NCBI GenBank assembly: GCA_024404145.1
Contig: JAKSQK010000004.1
Location: forward strand, 38,766-102,765
DNA from: Clostridia bacterium
GTDB lineage: Bacteria; Bacillota; Clostridia; Oscillospirales; Acutalibacteraceae
DNA: 64,000 nt
Direction: 5' to 3'
The translations under genes were made by a program, and so were the position numbers. The notes beneath the pieces were generated by a model that saw only the letters and a program-made list of their open reading frames with translations, searched no databases and was not told where the DNA came from. Positions within the stretch are counted from its first letter, which is position 1. Every line of letters begins with the position of its first letter. Shown here in pieces: positions 45,553 through 52,598 of the stretch.

Positions 45553-46656
45553 ATGAAACTCGGTATGGTAGGACTTCCGAATGTCGGAAAGTCAACATTA
45601 TTTAATGCCATAACAAATGCAGGAGCTCAGTCGGCAAACTATCCGTTTTGCACCATCGAGCCGAATGTTGGTATGGTAAGCGTTCCCGACCCCCGACTTG
45701 AAAAATTAGCCGAAATTTATAACCCCGATAAATTTACCCCCGCCGTTATTGAATTTGTAGATATTGCAGGTCTTGTTAAGGGCGCTTCAAAGGGCGAAGG
45801 TCTCGGAAATAAATTTTTATCGAACATTAGAGAAGTTGATGCAATAGTTCATGTTGTAAGGTGTTTTGAAAGCACTGATATTATTCATGTTGAGGGCTCG
45901 GTTGACCCTTTGCGTGATATAGAAACCATCAACCTAGAACTGATTTTTTCGGATATCGAAATTGCTACAAGACGGCTTGATAAAGCCCAGAAAGCTCTAA
46001 AAGGTGATAAGTCTTTTCAGGTTGAAGTCGATTTTATCAAGCGCCTTATCGCCCATCTTGAAAGCGGACTGCCTGCCCGTTCTGTTGAAATAAACAACGA
46101 TACCGAGCAGGAAGTTTTGAATACAACTTCCCTTCTTTCGGCAAAACCCGTTATTTACGCTTGTAATATGAGCGAAGACGATTTTACAAACGGCATTGAG
46201 GATAATAAAAACTATAATGCCGTAAAGCAAATTGCTGAAAAAGAAAAGGCGGAAATTCTTCCGATTTGCGCCGCAATGGAAGCCGAAATTTCAAGTCTTG
46301 AAGAAGACGAAAAAATGATGTTCCTCGAAGAAATCGGGCTTGAACGCTCAGGGCTTGACCGTATGATTCAAAAATGCTATGCCCTTTTAGGTCTTATTTC
46401 TTATCTTACGGCAGGAAAGCCGGAAGTCAGAGCATGGACTATCGAAAAAGGCACAAAAGCTCCCGCCGCCGCCGGCAAAATACATAGTGATTTTGAGCGT
46501 GGTTTTATCCGAGCAGAGGTTGTATCATACGATGACTTTATAAACAAATGCGACGGCAATATGGTCGTTGCAAAAGAAAAAGGTCTTGTAAGAAGCGAAG
46601 GAAAAGAATATATTATGAACGACGGAGATATCGTTTTATTCCGCTTTAATGTTTAA
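45553..46656 (+). CDS. ychF: redox-regulated ATPase YchF (Obg family)
   Basis: A 367-residue P-loop protein of the Obg family that prefers ATP. The N-terminal G domain has [18 protein letters not shown], the switch region [31 protein letters not shown] and a variant G4 ([10 protein letters not shown]). The C-terminal TGS domain contains [31 protein letters not shown]. YchF binds the 50S ribosome and affects oxidative stress responses. It has a GGTGAT ribosome site and is followed 19 bases later by alr. Confidence 0.97.
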   Translation: MKLGMVGLPNVGKSTLFNAITNAGAQSANYPFCTIEPNVGMVSVPDPRLEKLAEIYNPDKFTPAVIEFVDIAGLVKGASKGEGLGNKFLSNIREVDAIVHVVRCFESTDIIHVEGSVDPLRDIETINLELIFSDIEIATRRLDKAQKALKGDKSFQVEVDFIKRLIAHLESGLPARSVEINNDTEQEVLNTTSLLSAKPVIYACNMSEDDFTNGIEDNKNYNAVKQIAEKEKAEILPICAAMEAEISSLEEDEKMMFLEEIGLERSGLDRMIQKCYALLGLISYLTAGKPEVRAWTIEKGTKAPAAAGKIHSDFERGFIRAEVVSYDDFINKCDGNMVVAKEKGLVRSEGKEYIMNDGDIVLFRFNV

Positions 46657-46675
46657 TTGTAAAGAGGGTTTTATT

Positions 46676-47800
46676 TTGGATTTTCTTTTAAGAACTTGGG
46701 CAGAGATAGATTTAAGTGCCTTGAAGCATAATTTTGAGATAATAAAAAACACCGCAAAAAGCAGTAAAGTTATGGCTGTTGTAAAAGCAAATGCCTATGG
46801 CCATAATGTTGATATTATTGCGCCGATTTTAGATAAAGCGGGTGCCGACAGCTTTGCCGTTTCAAACATCATTGAAGCCGTTGAACTTCGGGATATGGGA
46901 ATAAAAAAACCTATTTTGATTTTAGGTTACACCCCCGAAAATATGGCAAAATATCTTGCTGAGTACGATATTACACAATGTGTTTTTTCAAAAGAATATG
47001 CCGAAAAACTGTCTGATACCGCTAAAAAAGAAAATGTAAAAGTTAAAATCCATATTAAGCTTGATACCGGTATGGGCAGAATCGGTTTTGACTGCCGAAA
47101 CGATAATCTTTCGGGCATTGACGATGCGATTTTTTCCTCAAAACTCGATAATTTGATTTTTGACGGCATTTTCACCCATTTCGCCGTTTCCGACCGCTCA
47201 CCAAAGGAAGAAGACGGTTTTACAAACGAACAGTTTAACCGCTTTGTAAAAGGCGTTGAAAAAATGAAAAAAGCAGGTCTTAACCCTGCTACCGTTCACT
47301 GTTCAAATTCCGCCGCTTTATGCCTTGATGACGACAAACATCTTGATATGTGCAGAGCGGGAATTATTCTTTACGGACTTACCCCCTCCGACAAGCTAAA
47401 CCTAAAACAAGATTTTATCCCCGTTATGACACTTAAAACAGTAGTTTCGATGATAAAAACGATTAAAGAGGGCGAAACCGTTAATTACGGCAGAACATAT
47501 AAGGCGGATAAAGACCGCAAAATTGCCACCCTTTCGGTCGGTTATGCCGACGGATACAACCGACTTTTATCCAATAAAGGTTATGTTCTGATAAACGGCA
47601 AAAAGGCGCCGATAGTAGGCAGAATTTGTATGGACCAGATGTCTATTGATATAACAGATATAGAAAATGTTTCGGTTGGCGACGAAGTTGAGCTTTTCGG
47701 TAAAAATTTGCCCGTTGAGGAACTTTCAAATCTTTGCGGAACGATAAATTATGAAACGGTTTGCGCCGTTTCTGAAAGAGTACCTAAAATTCCCGTATGA
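46676..47800 (+). CDS. alr: alanine racemase
   Basis: A 374-residue PLP enzyme making D-alanine for peptidoglycan. The cofactor lysine is in VVKANAYGHN, the substrate/tyrosine segment is LSVGYADGYNRLL, and GRICMDQMSIDIT and the C-terminal NYETVCAVSERVPKI are typical. A TTG start at 46676 is chosen: it lies 7 bases after an AAGAGGG ribosome site and gives MDFLLRTWAEIDLSALKHN. An in-frame ATG at 46649 would overlap ychF and has no such site. Confidence 0.96.
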   Translation: MDFLLRTWAEIDLSALKHNFEIIKNTAKSSKVMAVVKANAYGHNVDIIAPILDKAGADSFAVSNIIEAVELRDMGIKKPILILGYTPENMAKYLAEYDITQCVFSKEYAEKLSDTAKKENVKVKIHIKLDTGMGRIGFDCRNDNLSGIDDAIFSSKLDNLIFDGIFTHFAVSDRSPKEEDGFTNEQFNRFVKGVEKMKKAGLNPATVHCSNSAALCLDDDKHLDMCRAGIILYGLTPSDKLNLKQDFIPVMTLKTVVSMIKTIKEGETVNYGRTYKADKDRKIATLSVGYADGYNRLLSNKGYVLINGKKAPIVGRICMDQMSIDITDIENVSVGDEVELFGKNLPVEELSNLCGTINYETVCAVSERVPKIPV

Positions 47801-47816
47801 CGAACGGGAATTTTTT
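47787..47816 (+). terminator. intrinsic terminator overlapping the end of alr
   Basis: Stem AAATTCCCGT / ACGGGAATTT with a 7-base loop followed by six T. The 5' arm encodes the last residues of alr and the stop codon falls in the hairpin. Confidence 0.85.
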
Positions 47817-47840
47817 GTTAATTTTTTGTCGAATTAGGTA

Positions 47841-47869
47841 TTGAGTTCTCAGAAAAAATTTGATATAAT
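47841..47869 (+). promoter_or_regulatory. sigma-A promoter for the NifU-like/GGGtGRT operon
   Basis: TTGAGT (47841-47846), a 17-base spacer and a perfect TATAAT (47864-47869), giving a ~37-base leader. Confidence 0.8.
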
Positions 47870-47913
47870 GTCTTTGTATGGTAAAACCCAAATACAATAT
47901 AAGGAGTATATGT

Positions 47914-48615
47914 ATGACAATTTCAGAAGAAGTTAAAAACATGTGTCCTGTTGCCAAGGGTCCTCATCATGGCCCCGCTCCCATTCCGGAAGAAGGCAAA
48001 TGGATAGAAGCAAAGGAAATTAAAGACATCTCTGCTTACACTCACGGTGTCGGTTGGTGCGCTCCTCAACAGGGTGCTTGTAAGCTTTCCCTTAATGTTA
48101 AGGGCGGTATCATCGAAGAAGCTCTCGTTGAAACAATAGGTTGTTCGGGTATGACTCATTCGGCTGCTATGGCTGCTGAAATTCTCCCCGGCAAAACCGT
48201 TTTGGAAGCTCTTAATACCGACCTTGTTTGCGATGCCATCAATACTGCTATGCGTGAACTTTTCTTGCAGATAGTTTACGGCAGAAGCCAGTCTGCTTTC
48301 TCTGACGACGGTCTTGTTATCGGCGCAGGTATGGAAGATTTAGGTAAAGGTTCTCGCTCAATGGTTGGTACTATGTACGGTACCAAGGAAAAAGGCGTTC
48401 GCTACCTTGAAATGACCGAAGGTTATTGTACAAGAATGGCGCTCGACGAAAACAACGAAGTAATCGGCTATGAATTCGTTTCGCTCGGCAAAATGACCGA
48501 CTTTATAAAGAAGGGTATGGAACCGAATGAAGCTTACGAAAAATCAATGGGTCATTACGGCAGATTTAATAAAGAAGACGGCGCCGTTAAATATATCGAC
48601 CCGCGCAAAGAATAA
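47914..48615 (+). CDS. NifU/IscU-like Fe-S scaffold protein, partner of GGGtGRT protein
   Basis: A 233-residue protein. The central part resembles the NifU/IscU scaffold fold: WCAPQQGACKLSLNVKGGIIEEALVETIGCSGMTHSAAMAAEIL, with conserved cysteines at GWC, GAC and GCSG, and a further cysteine in EGYCTRM. Homologues are annotated as Fe-S cluster assembly scaffold proteins, but no suf or isc gene is nearby. The start at 47914 (MTISEEVKNMCPVAKGPHHG) has an AAGGAG ribosome site; an in-frame ATG at 47878 lies at the likely transcription start. It is always worth reading together with the next gene, 14 bases downstream. Confidence 0.8.
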   Translation: MTISEEVKNMCPVAKGPHHGPAPIPEEGKWIEAKEIKDISAYTHGVGWCAPQQGACKLSLNVKGGIIEEALVETIGCSGMTHSAAMAAEILPGKTVLEALNTDLVCDAINTAMRELFLQIVYGRSQSAFSDDGLVIGAGMEDLGKGSRSMVGTMYGTKEKGVRYLEMTEGYCTRMALDENNEVIGYEFVSLGKMTDFIKKGMEPNEAYEKSMGHYGRFNKEDGAVKYIDPRKE

Positions 48616-48629
48616 GGAGGTACGAAATA

Positions 48630-49643
48630 ATGGCTACATTTGAAGGATATGAAAGACGCGAGGGCAAAATCCTTGCCGCTCTTAAAGATTACGGTATCTC
48701 CTCTATTGACGAATGTAAGGAAATCTGCGATAAAGCAGGAATCGACCCTTATACCATCGTTGGAGAAACTCAGCCAATATGCTTTGAAAACGCAAAATGG
48801 GCTTATACAGTTGGCTCTGCCATCGCTATCAAAGCCGCTGAAAAGACCGGTGATAAATCGGCTGCTACCGCTGCCGCTAATATCGGTATCGGTCTTCAAA
48901 GCTTTTGTATTCCCGGCTCGGTTGCCGAAAACCGCAAAGTTGGTTTAGGACACGGAAATTTAGGCAAAATGCTTCTTTCCGAAGAAACAGAATGTTTCTG
49001 TTTCCTTGCAGGTCATGAATCATTTGCCGCTGCCGAAGGTGCAATTAAAATCGCTCTTAACGCAAATAAAGTTCGTGTTAAACCGCTTCGTGTTATTCTT
49101 AACGGTCTTGGTAAAGATGCTGCTTATATCATTTCAAGAATTAACGGCTTTACATATTGCGAAACAAAGTTTGACCCCTATAAAGAAGAAGTTACGGTTA
49201 CCGAAACAAAAGCATTCTCAAAGGGCGCTCGTGCCGATGTTAAATGCTACGGTGCCGATAATGTTCCCGAGGGCGTTGCTATTATGAGACTTGAAAATGT
49301 CGGCGTTTCGATTACCGGTAACTCTACTAACCCGACCCGTTTCCAGCATCCCGTTGCAGGTACATACAAGAAATGGTGTATTGAAAACGGCGTAAGTTAC
49401 TTCTCGGTTGCTTCGGGCGGCGGTACCGGAAGAACTCTTCACCCCGATAATATGGCTGCCGGTCCGTCTAGCTACGGAATGACCGATACTATGGGAAGAA
49501 TGCACTCTGATGCTCAGTTTGCAGGTTCTTCTTCTGTTCCCGCTCATGTTGAGATGATGGGACTTATAGGTGCGGGCAACAACCCGATGGTCGGTATGAC
49601 CGTTGCTTGTGCGGTTGCTGTTCAAGAAGCACTTAACAAATAA
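48630..49643 (+). CDS. GGGtGRT family protein, function unknown
   Basis: A 337-residue soluble protein containing the motif FSVASGGGTGRTLHPDNMAAGPSSYGMTD, which gives the family its name (GGGtGRT protein). Other conserved-looking stretches are GHGNLGKMLLSEETECFCFLAGHESFAAAEGAIKIA and SSSVPAHVEMMGLIGAGNNPMVGMTVACAVAVQEAL. There is no signal peptide or membrane segment. The strong GGAGG ribosome site, the operon with a NifU-like scaffold and the codon pattern with many GCT/GGT codons point to high expression. The biochemical function is not known to me. Confidence 0.88.
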   Translation: MATFEGYERREGKILAALKDYGISSIDECKEICDKAGIDPYTIVGETQPICFENAKWAYTVGSAIAIKAAEKTGDKSAATAAANIGIGLQSFCIPGSVAENRKVGLGHGNLGKMLLSEETECFCFLAGHESFAAAEGAIKIALNANKVRVKPLRVILNGLGKDAAYIISRINGFTYCETKFDPYKEEVTVTETKAFSKGARADVKCYGADNVPEGVAIMRLENVGVSITGNSTNPTRFQHPVAGTYKKWCIENGVSYFSVASGGGTGRTLHPDNMAAGPSSYGMTDTMGRMHSDAQFAGSSSVPAHVEMMGLIGAGNNPMVGMTVACAVAVQEALNK

Positions 49644-49659
49644 TTATTTTTAGTTTCAA

Positions 49660-49697
49660 AAATGACCGACATACTGTTGTATGTCGGTCATTTTTTA
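49660..49697 (+). terminator. intrinsic terminator of the GGGtGRT operon
   Basis: A perfect 14-bp stem AATGACCGACATAC / GTATGTCGGTCATT with loop TGTT, followed by TTTTATTT. Confidence 0.92.
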
Positions 49698-49824
49698 TTT
49701 AGCAAAAAAGAGGTAAAAATTAAAATCGACAAACCTCTGTCGAGATTTGTCGATTTTTGTGATTGGGCTACGAAAAAGATATTTTCGACAAATCGGTGGA
49801 TGGTGTTGAACCCGCGGGAAAACG

Positions 49825-50008
49825 AGTGAAATATCGGCTTATGCCGATGTGAAATAATTTGCTTCGCAAATTGTGAAATATCCTCGCTTTGCTCGGATGT
49901 GAAATGAAATAAATCCCTCACGCCCGCAGGCATTTCACACGCCGAAGGCGTATTTCACGCGCGAAGCGCATTTCACAAATCCCGTAAGGGATTTATTTCG
50001 TTGAAAAA
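49825..50008. repeat. palindrome-array repeat, copy 1
   Basis: About 184 bp made of small hairpins separated by GTGAAAT spacers in the left half (four times) and by the inverse ATTTCAC in the right half (three times). Stems include CGGC-TTAT-GCCG, TTTGC-TTC-GCAAA, CGCC-GAAG-GCG and GCGC-GAA-GCGC. A 12-bp inverted repeat GAAATAAATCCC (49906-49917) / GGGATTTATTTC (49988-49999) brackets the right half. A second direct copy is at 51050-51230. The 130 bases between the terminator and this repeat hold only another inverted repeat (AAATCGACAAA / TTTGTCGATTT, about 49724-49756); the ~145 bases after it show nothing else. Confidence 0.9.
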
Positions 50009-50152
50009 CCGGGATGGTTGCGAAGTTGTTTCTGCAATATATGCTTTACCTGTTTAGCGCAAACAAACAGTACAATTACGGTTAGAGGATACCTGCCTTT
50101 TTGCAATCGAAAATACTGATTATGTGTTGAAAAATCTCATATAATATAAGTA

Positions 50153-50410
50153 TTATTTTGTTTCGTATTGCTCGCAAGCTTTTTTATTGCGATCTACATA
50201 TTTATTGCTGTCTTTTTTACAAAATCCGTCATAATTGTCATCAATTCCATAGTAGGCACACTGATAGCATTCTTTGCCAACATATTTGGGCAATTTTTTC
50301 ATACAATCAAAGCAATAAAACTTTCCGTCAACAATATATGAATCACTTGAAAATAACCCTGTTTTTATCATTTTGCCACAGTTGCCGGCACATAATTGTT
50401 CTTTTGACAT
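50153..50410 (-). CDS. small cysteine-rich (probably zinc-binding) protein, unknown
   Basis: An 85-residue protein with eight cysteines: C7 and C11 with C33 and C36 form a likely zinc finger (CAGNCGKM ... FYCFDCMKK), and C48, C51, C63 and C79 form a second cluster (CYQCAYYGIDDNYDGFCKK ... ACEQY). It is hydrophilic, with no signal peptide. An AAGGAGATAA ribosome site lies before the ATG at 50410. It is carried inside the island between the two palindrome-array repeats. I do not recognise the family. Confidence 0.65.
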   Translation of the reverse strand: MSKEQLCAGNCGKMIKTGLFSSDSYIVDGKFYCFDCMKKLPKYVGKECYQCAYYGIDDNYDGFCKKDSNKYVDRNKKACEQYETK

Positions 50411-50503
50411 AAATTATCTCCTTTGTATACTAAACATTCCACTACTACATATCATATACTATATTTTCAAAAAAGTCAATAGTAAGCAGTTCCGACACCG
50501 ATT

Positions 50504-50656
50504 TCAAAAAGATTTTGTTTTATCAAATTGCAGTGCATCAATGAAATCTTGTCCGTCCCATTTGTCCATATATTGTTTCAACGGCTCCGGATTGCAAACC
50601 GGATCGTTACCTTTATCAACCAATAAATCATAGTGCGTAATTACAGCAACTTTCAT
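50504..50656 (-). pseudogene. N-terminal remnant of a SAM-dependent methyltransferase
   Basis: Fifty codons starting MKVAVITHYDLLVDKGNDP and continuing through YMDKWDGQDFIDALQFDKTKS, which resembles the N-terminus of clostridial class I methyltransferases. The frame then hits TGA. In another reading frame the next codons give FEIGVGT, which is the expected SAM-binding motif I, and a stop follows shortly after (about 50478). So the gene looks frameshifted inside motif I and truncated. Its ATG overlaps the TGA of the four-helix-bundle gene (ATGA), suggesting the two were once co-translated. Confidence 0.6.
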
Positions 50657-50997
50657 TTGTTTTCCTTTGCGGTATTGATGGAGGAAATCAACATTCTTCG
50701 TATTGTGCCGCAATCGTTGTATATCTTCTTTGCATTTTCACGGTCAAGCAAATCGGACTTTACAAATAATTCCAACCAGTATTCTGTCTCATAACACTCT
50801 TTTAAGGCGATTTGGAGCTTTGCCACAAAATCAGCCTTGCTTTGCGCATAATTTGCTTCGTGAATGTTTGCACCGATGGAAGTTGCCGAGCGTTCAAGTT
50901 GATTTGTGAGAGAAAAATGTCCCTTGATACTGTCGCACAGTTGCAACACTTCAACAGCAAAATCCATAGATAAATCCCGCAATTTTGACTCAGTCAA
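50653..50997 (-). CDS. four-helix-bundle protein (23S rRNA intervening-sequence protein family)
   Basis: A 114-residue helical protein: LRDLSMDFAVEVLQLCDSIKGHFSLTNQLERSATSIGANIHEANYAQSKADFVAKLQIALKECYETEYWLELFVKSDLL. The conserved SxSIGANIxEAxxAxSxxDFxxKLxIALKExxExxYWLxL pattern identifies the S23/TIGR02436 four-helix-bundle family, first seen in intervening sequences of 23S rRNA but mostly found as free genes; it forms a pentamer, and function is uncertain. Start: TTG at 50997, about 7 bases after AAAGGTGG; a GTG at 51009 overlaps that ribosome site. Confidence 0.85.
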   Translation of the reverse strand: MTESKLRDLSMDFAVEVLQLCDSIKGHFSLTNQLERSATSIGANIHEANYAQSKADFVAKLQIALKECYETEYWLELFVKSDLLDRENAKKIYNDCGTIRRMLISSINTAKENK

Positions 50998-51049
50998 AGC
51001 GAACGCCACCTTTCTAATTTAAGGATAGCAAAAATATCAAACTTTTTCA

Positions 51050-51230
51050 AGTGAAATATCGGCTTCGCCGATGTGAAATAATGGCTTGCGCCATTGTGAA
51101 ATATCCTCGCTTTGCTCGGATGTGAAATGAAATAAATCCCTCACGCCCGCAGGCATTTCACACGCCGAAGGCGTATTTCACGCGCGAAGCGCATTTCACA
51201 AATCCCGAGGAGGGATTTATTTCGTTGAAA
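51050..51230. repeat. palindrome-array repeat, copy 2 (direct orientation)
   Basis: Same design as 49825-50008 and nearly identical over the right ~120 bp. Differences are concentrated in loops or occur as paired changes in stems: the second hairpin is ATGGC-TTGC-GCCAT here and ATTTGC-TTC-GCAAAT in copy 1. It ends in the A run of the tRNA-Gln terminator. Confidence 0.9.
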
Positions 51231-51255
51231 AAAGCATCCCGAAGGATGCTTTTTT
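51228..51255 (-). terminator. intrinsic terminator of tRNA-Gln
   Basis: Stem GCATCC / GGATGC around a TTCG tetraloop (minus strand), with runs of six A and six T on either side, directly after the tRNA 3' end. Confidence 0.9.
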
Positions 51256-51256
51256 C

Positions 51257-51330
51257 TGGCTGGGGAATAGGGATTCGAACCCCAACAAACAGAGTCAGAG
51301 TCTGTCGTGCTACCGTTACACAATTCCCCA
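51257..51330 (-). tRNA. tRNA-Gln (anticodon CTG)
   Basis: Minus-strand cloverleaf of 74 bases including an encoded CCA. The acceptor pairs TGGGGAA with TTCCCCA and the discriminator is G; the anticodon arm is ACAGA-CTCTGAC-TCTGT with CTG at 34-36; the T arm contains GGTTCGAATCC. The repeat copy 2 and island lie immediately downstream. Confidence 0.96.
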
Positions 51331-51393
51331 AAATTTGCAACAGTGATATTATATAACAATACTTTGATTATGTCAAGCAAATATTAAAAAAAA

Positions 51394-52392
51394 TCAGGCA
51401 ATTACAAAACAAGTTACAATTACATAGGCAATATAAACCGTCAGAAGTGCTATTCCTTGAAAACGGGAAAATTTCTTAAACAGCAATGCGGGTACTATTG
51501 CTATAATTCCGACAAGAAGACATGCAGGCAAATCTATCATTGCCGAGATGTTTGTTATATTAAGCGGTCTGCCCGAAATTACCGAGGACAAAGGCATAAT
51601 TAAGGTTAAATCCATAATATTTGCGCCTATTATATTTCCGACCGACAATTCTGACTGCTTTTTGGAAATGGCGGTAATTGTTGTAATAAGTTCGGGAAGC
51701 GAAGTACCTACGGCGATGAGCGATACGCCTATTATTCTTTCTTTAATTCCTATAATTCTTGCAAGTTCGCTGCCGTTATCAACAAGAAGTCTTGCGCCTA
51801 TAACGATTCCTGCGGCTCCGAAAACAAATTTAATAATATTTACAATAACGGTTTTCTTTTCGGTTATGCTTTCGTCTCTTTTTTCGGTTTTGCTGAGACT
51901 TACCGCCTTTTTTGCCGAAATAATATTATCGGTAAAGAAAAATATAAATATTAAAAGCAAGACTACCGAGAAAAGAATACTTACCTTTCCTATAAAACCG
52001 CAAACGACGATTATCGCCGAGGCGACCAACATAATAAGCGACTTTAACATATAGTCTTTTCGGTTTATAACCGAAGGCATACAGATGAGAGAAATTGCCA
52101 TAATAAGACCGATATTTGCCGTAACACTTCCTATGGCATTGCCTATTGAGATATCAACAAGTCCCTGCGCATTTACGGGGTTGGGCTCAAAAAGACTGTC
52201 TCTTGCCGCCATTACAGATACGAGCATTTCGGGAAGCGTTGTTGCGATACTTACAACGGTTGCTCCGATTATGAGTTTCGGTATTCCGCTGACTTCGGCA
52301 ATCCAAGACGAAGCATCAACAAAATAATCTCCGCCTTTTACGACCAAAACTATACCGATAACAAACAAAAGAATAATTAAAAACAGTTCCAT
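51394..52392 (-). CDS. CaCA-family cation antiporter (YrbG-like), Mn2+-riboswitch controlled
   Basis: A 332-residue membrane protein with about ten helices in two inverted halves, each with the family's alpha-repeat: ATVVSIATTLPEMLVSVMAA and SLIAVGTSLPELITTITAI, both holding the ion-binding glutamate, plus GNAIGSVTANIGLI and GNIIGANIMDLTLI. Such proteins exchange Ca2+ or other divalent cations for Na+ or H+. A Mn2+ riboswitch aptamer and terminator upstream suggest that this one exports Mn2+ or is made under Mn2+ excess. An AGGAGAG ribosome site precedes the ATG. Confidence 0.9.
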   Translation of the reverse strand: MELFLIILLFVIGIVLVVKGGDYFVDASSWIAEVSGIPKLIIGATVVSIATTLPEMLVSVMAARDSLFEPNPVNAQGLVDISIGNAIGSVTANIGLIMAISLICMPSVINRKDYMLKSLIMLVASAIIVVCGFIGKVSILFSVVLLLIFIFFFTDNIISAKKAVSLSKTEKRDESITEKKTVIVNIIKFVFGAAGIVIGARLLVDNGSELARIIGIKERIIGVSLIAVGTSLPELITTITAISKKQSELSVGNIIGANIMDLTLIMPLSSVISGRPLNITNISAMIDLPACLLVGIIAIVPALLFKKFSRFQGIALLTVYIAYVIVTCFVIA

Positions 52393-52412
52393 AATTCTCT
52401 CCTAAATAAAAA

Positions 52413-52435
52413 CGGATACGATATTATCGTACCCG
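52413..52435 (-). terminator. riboswitch expression-platform terminator
   Basis: Stem CGGGTACGATA / TATCGTATCCG followed by TTTTTATTT on the minus strand, between the Mn2+ aptamer and the antiporter ribosome site. Confidence 0.85.
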
Positions 52436-52479
52436 AAAAAATATAAATACACTCAAAGTACGACTGATAAGTTATACTA

Positions 52480-52566
52480 TGAGTCTCGCAATTCAAAGCA
52501 AGCCAGACCATACGGCCGAGATTGTTGACATGCTACATTAAAATAATGTCTGCTACTCCCTCGTTA
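52480..52566 (-). ncRNA. yybP-ykoY Mn2+ riboswitch aptamer
   Basis: On the minus strand the leader begins ACGAGGGAGTAGC, contains CATGTCAACAATC and GGTCTGGCTTGC, and closes with TTGCGAGACTCAT. GGGAGTAG and GCRAGAC are the conserved L1 and L3 segments of the yybP-ykoY class, and GAG/CTC forms P1. CTCATAGTA downstream can instead pair with TACTTTGAG, giving an alternative structure ahead of the terminator. The class binds Mn2+ and usually switches exporter genes on, as expected for the antiporter here. Assignment is by eye without a covariance search. Confidence 0.7.
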
Positions 52567-52569
52567 ATT

Positions 52570-52598
52570 ATATTAACATATCTTTCCAAAAATGTCAA
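52570..52598 (-). promoter_or_regulatory. sigma-A promoter for the Mn2+ riboswitch/antiporter
   Basis: Minus-strand TTGACA (52598-52593), a 17-base spacer and TAATAT (52575-52570), placing the transcript start at the aptamer's 5' edge. Confidence 0.75.

Noticed and set aside
49688..49933. 81-residue minus-strand frame over the terminator and repeat
   Set aside because: Overlaps a strong terminator and palindromes and has no ribosome site or recognisable domain.
49825..51230. CRISPR array, suggested by GTGAAAT recurring at short intervals
   Set aside because: The repeat motif is only 7 bases, half are inverted, and the intervals are palindromes shared between the two copies rather than unique spacers.
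51141..51380. 79-residue minus-strand reading frame
   Set aside because: It runs through tRNA-Gln, its terminator and repeat copy 2; it is the tRNA read as protein.
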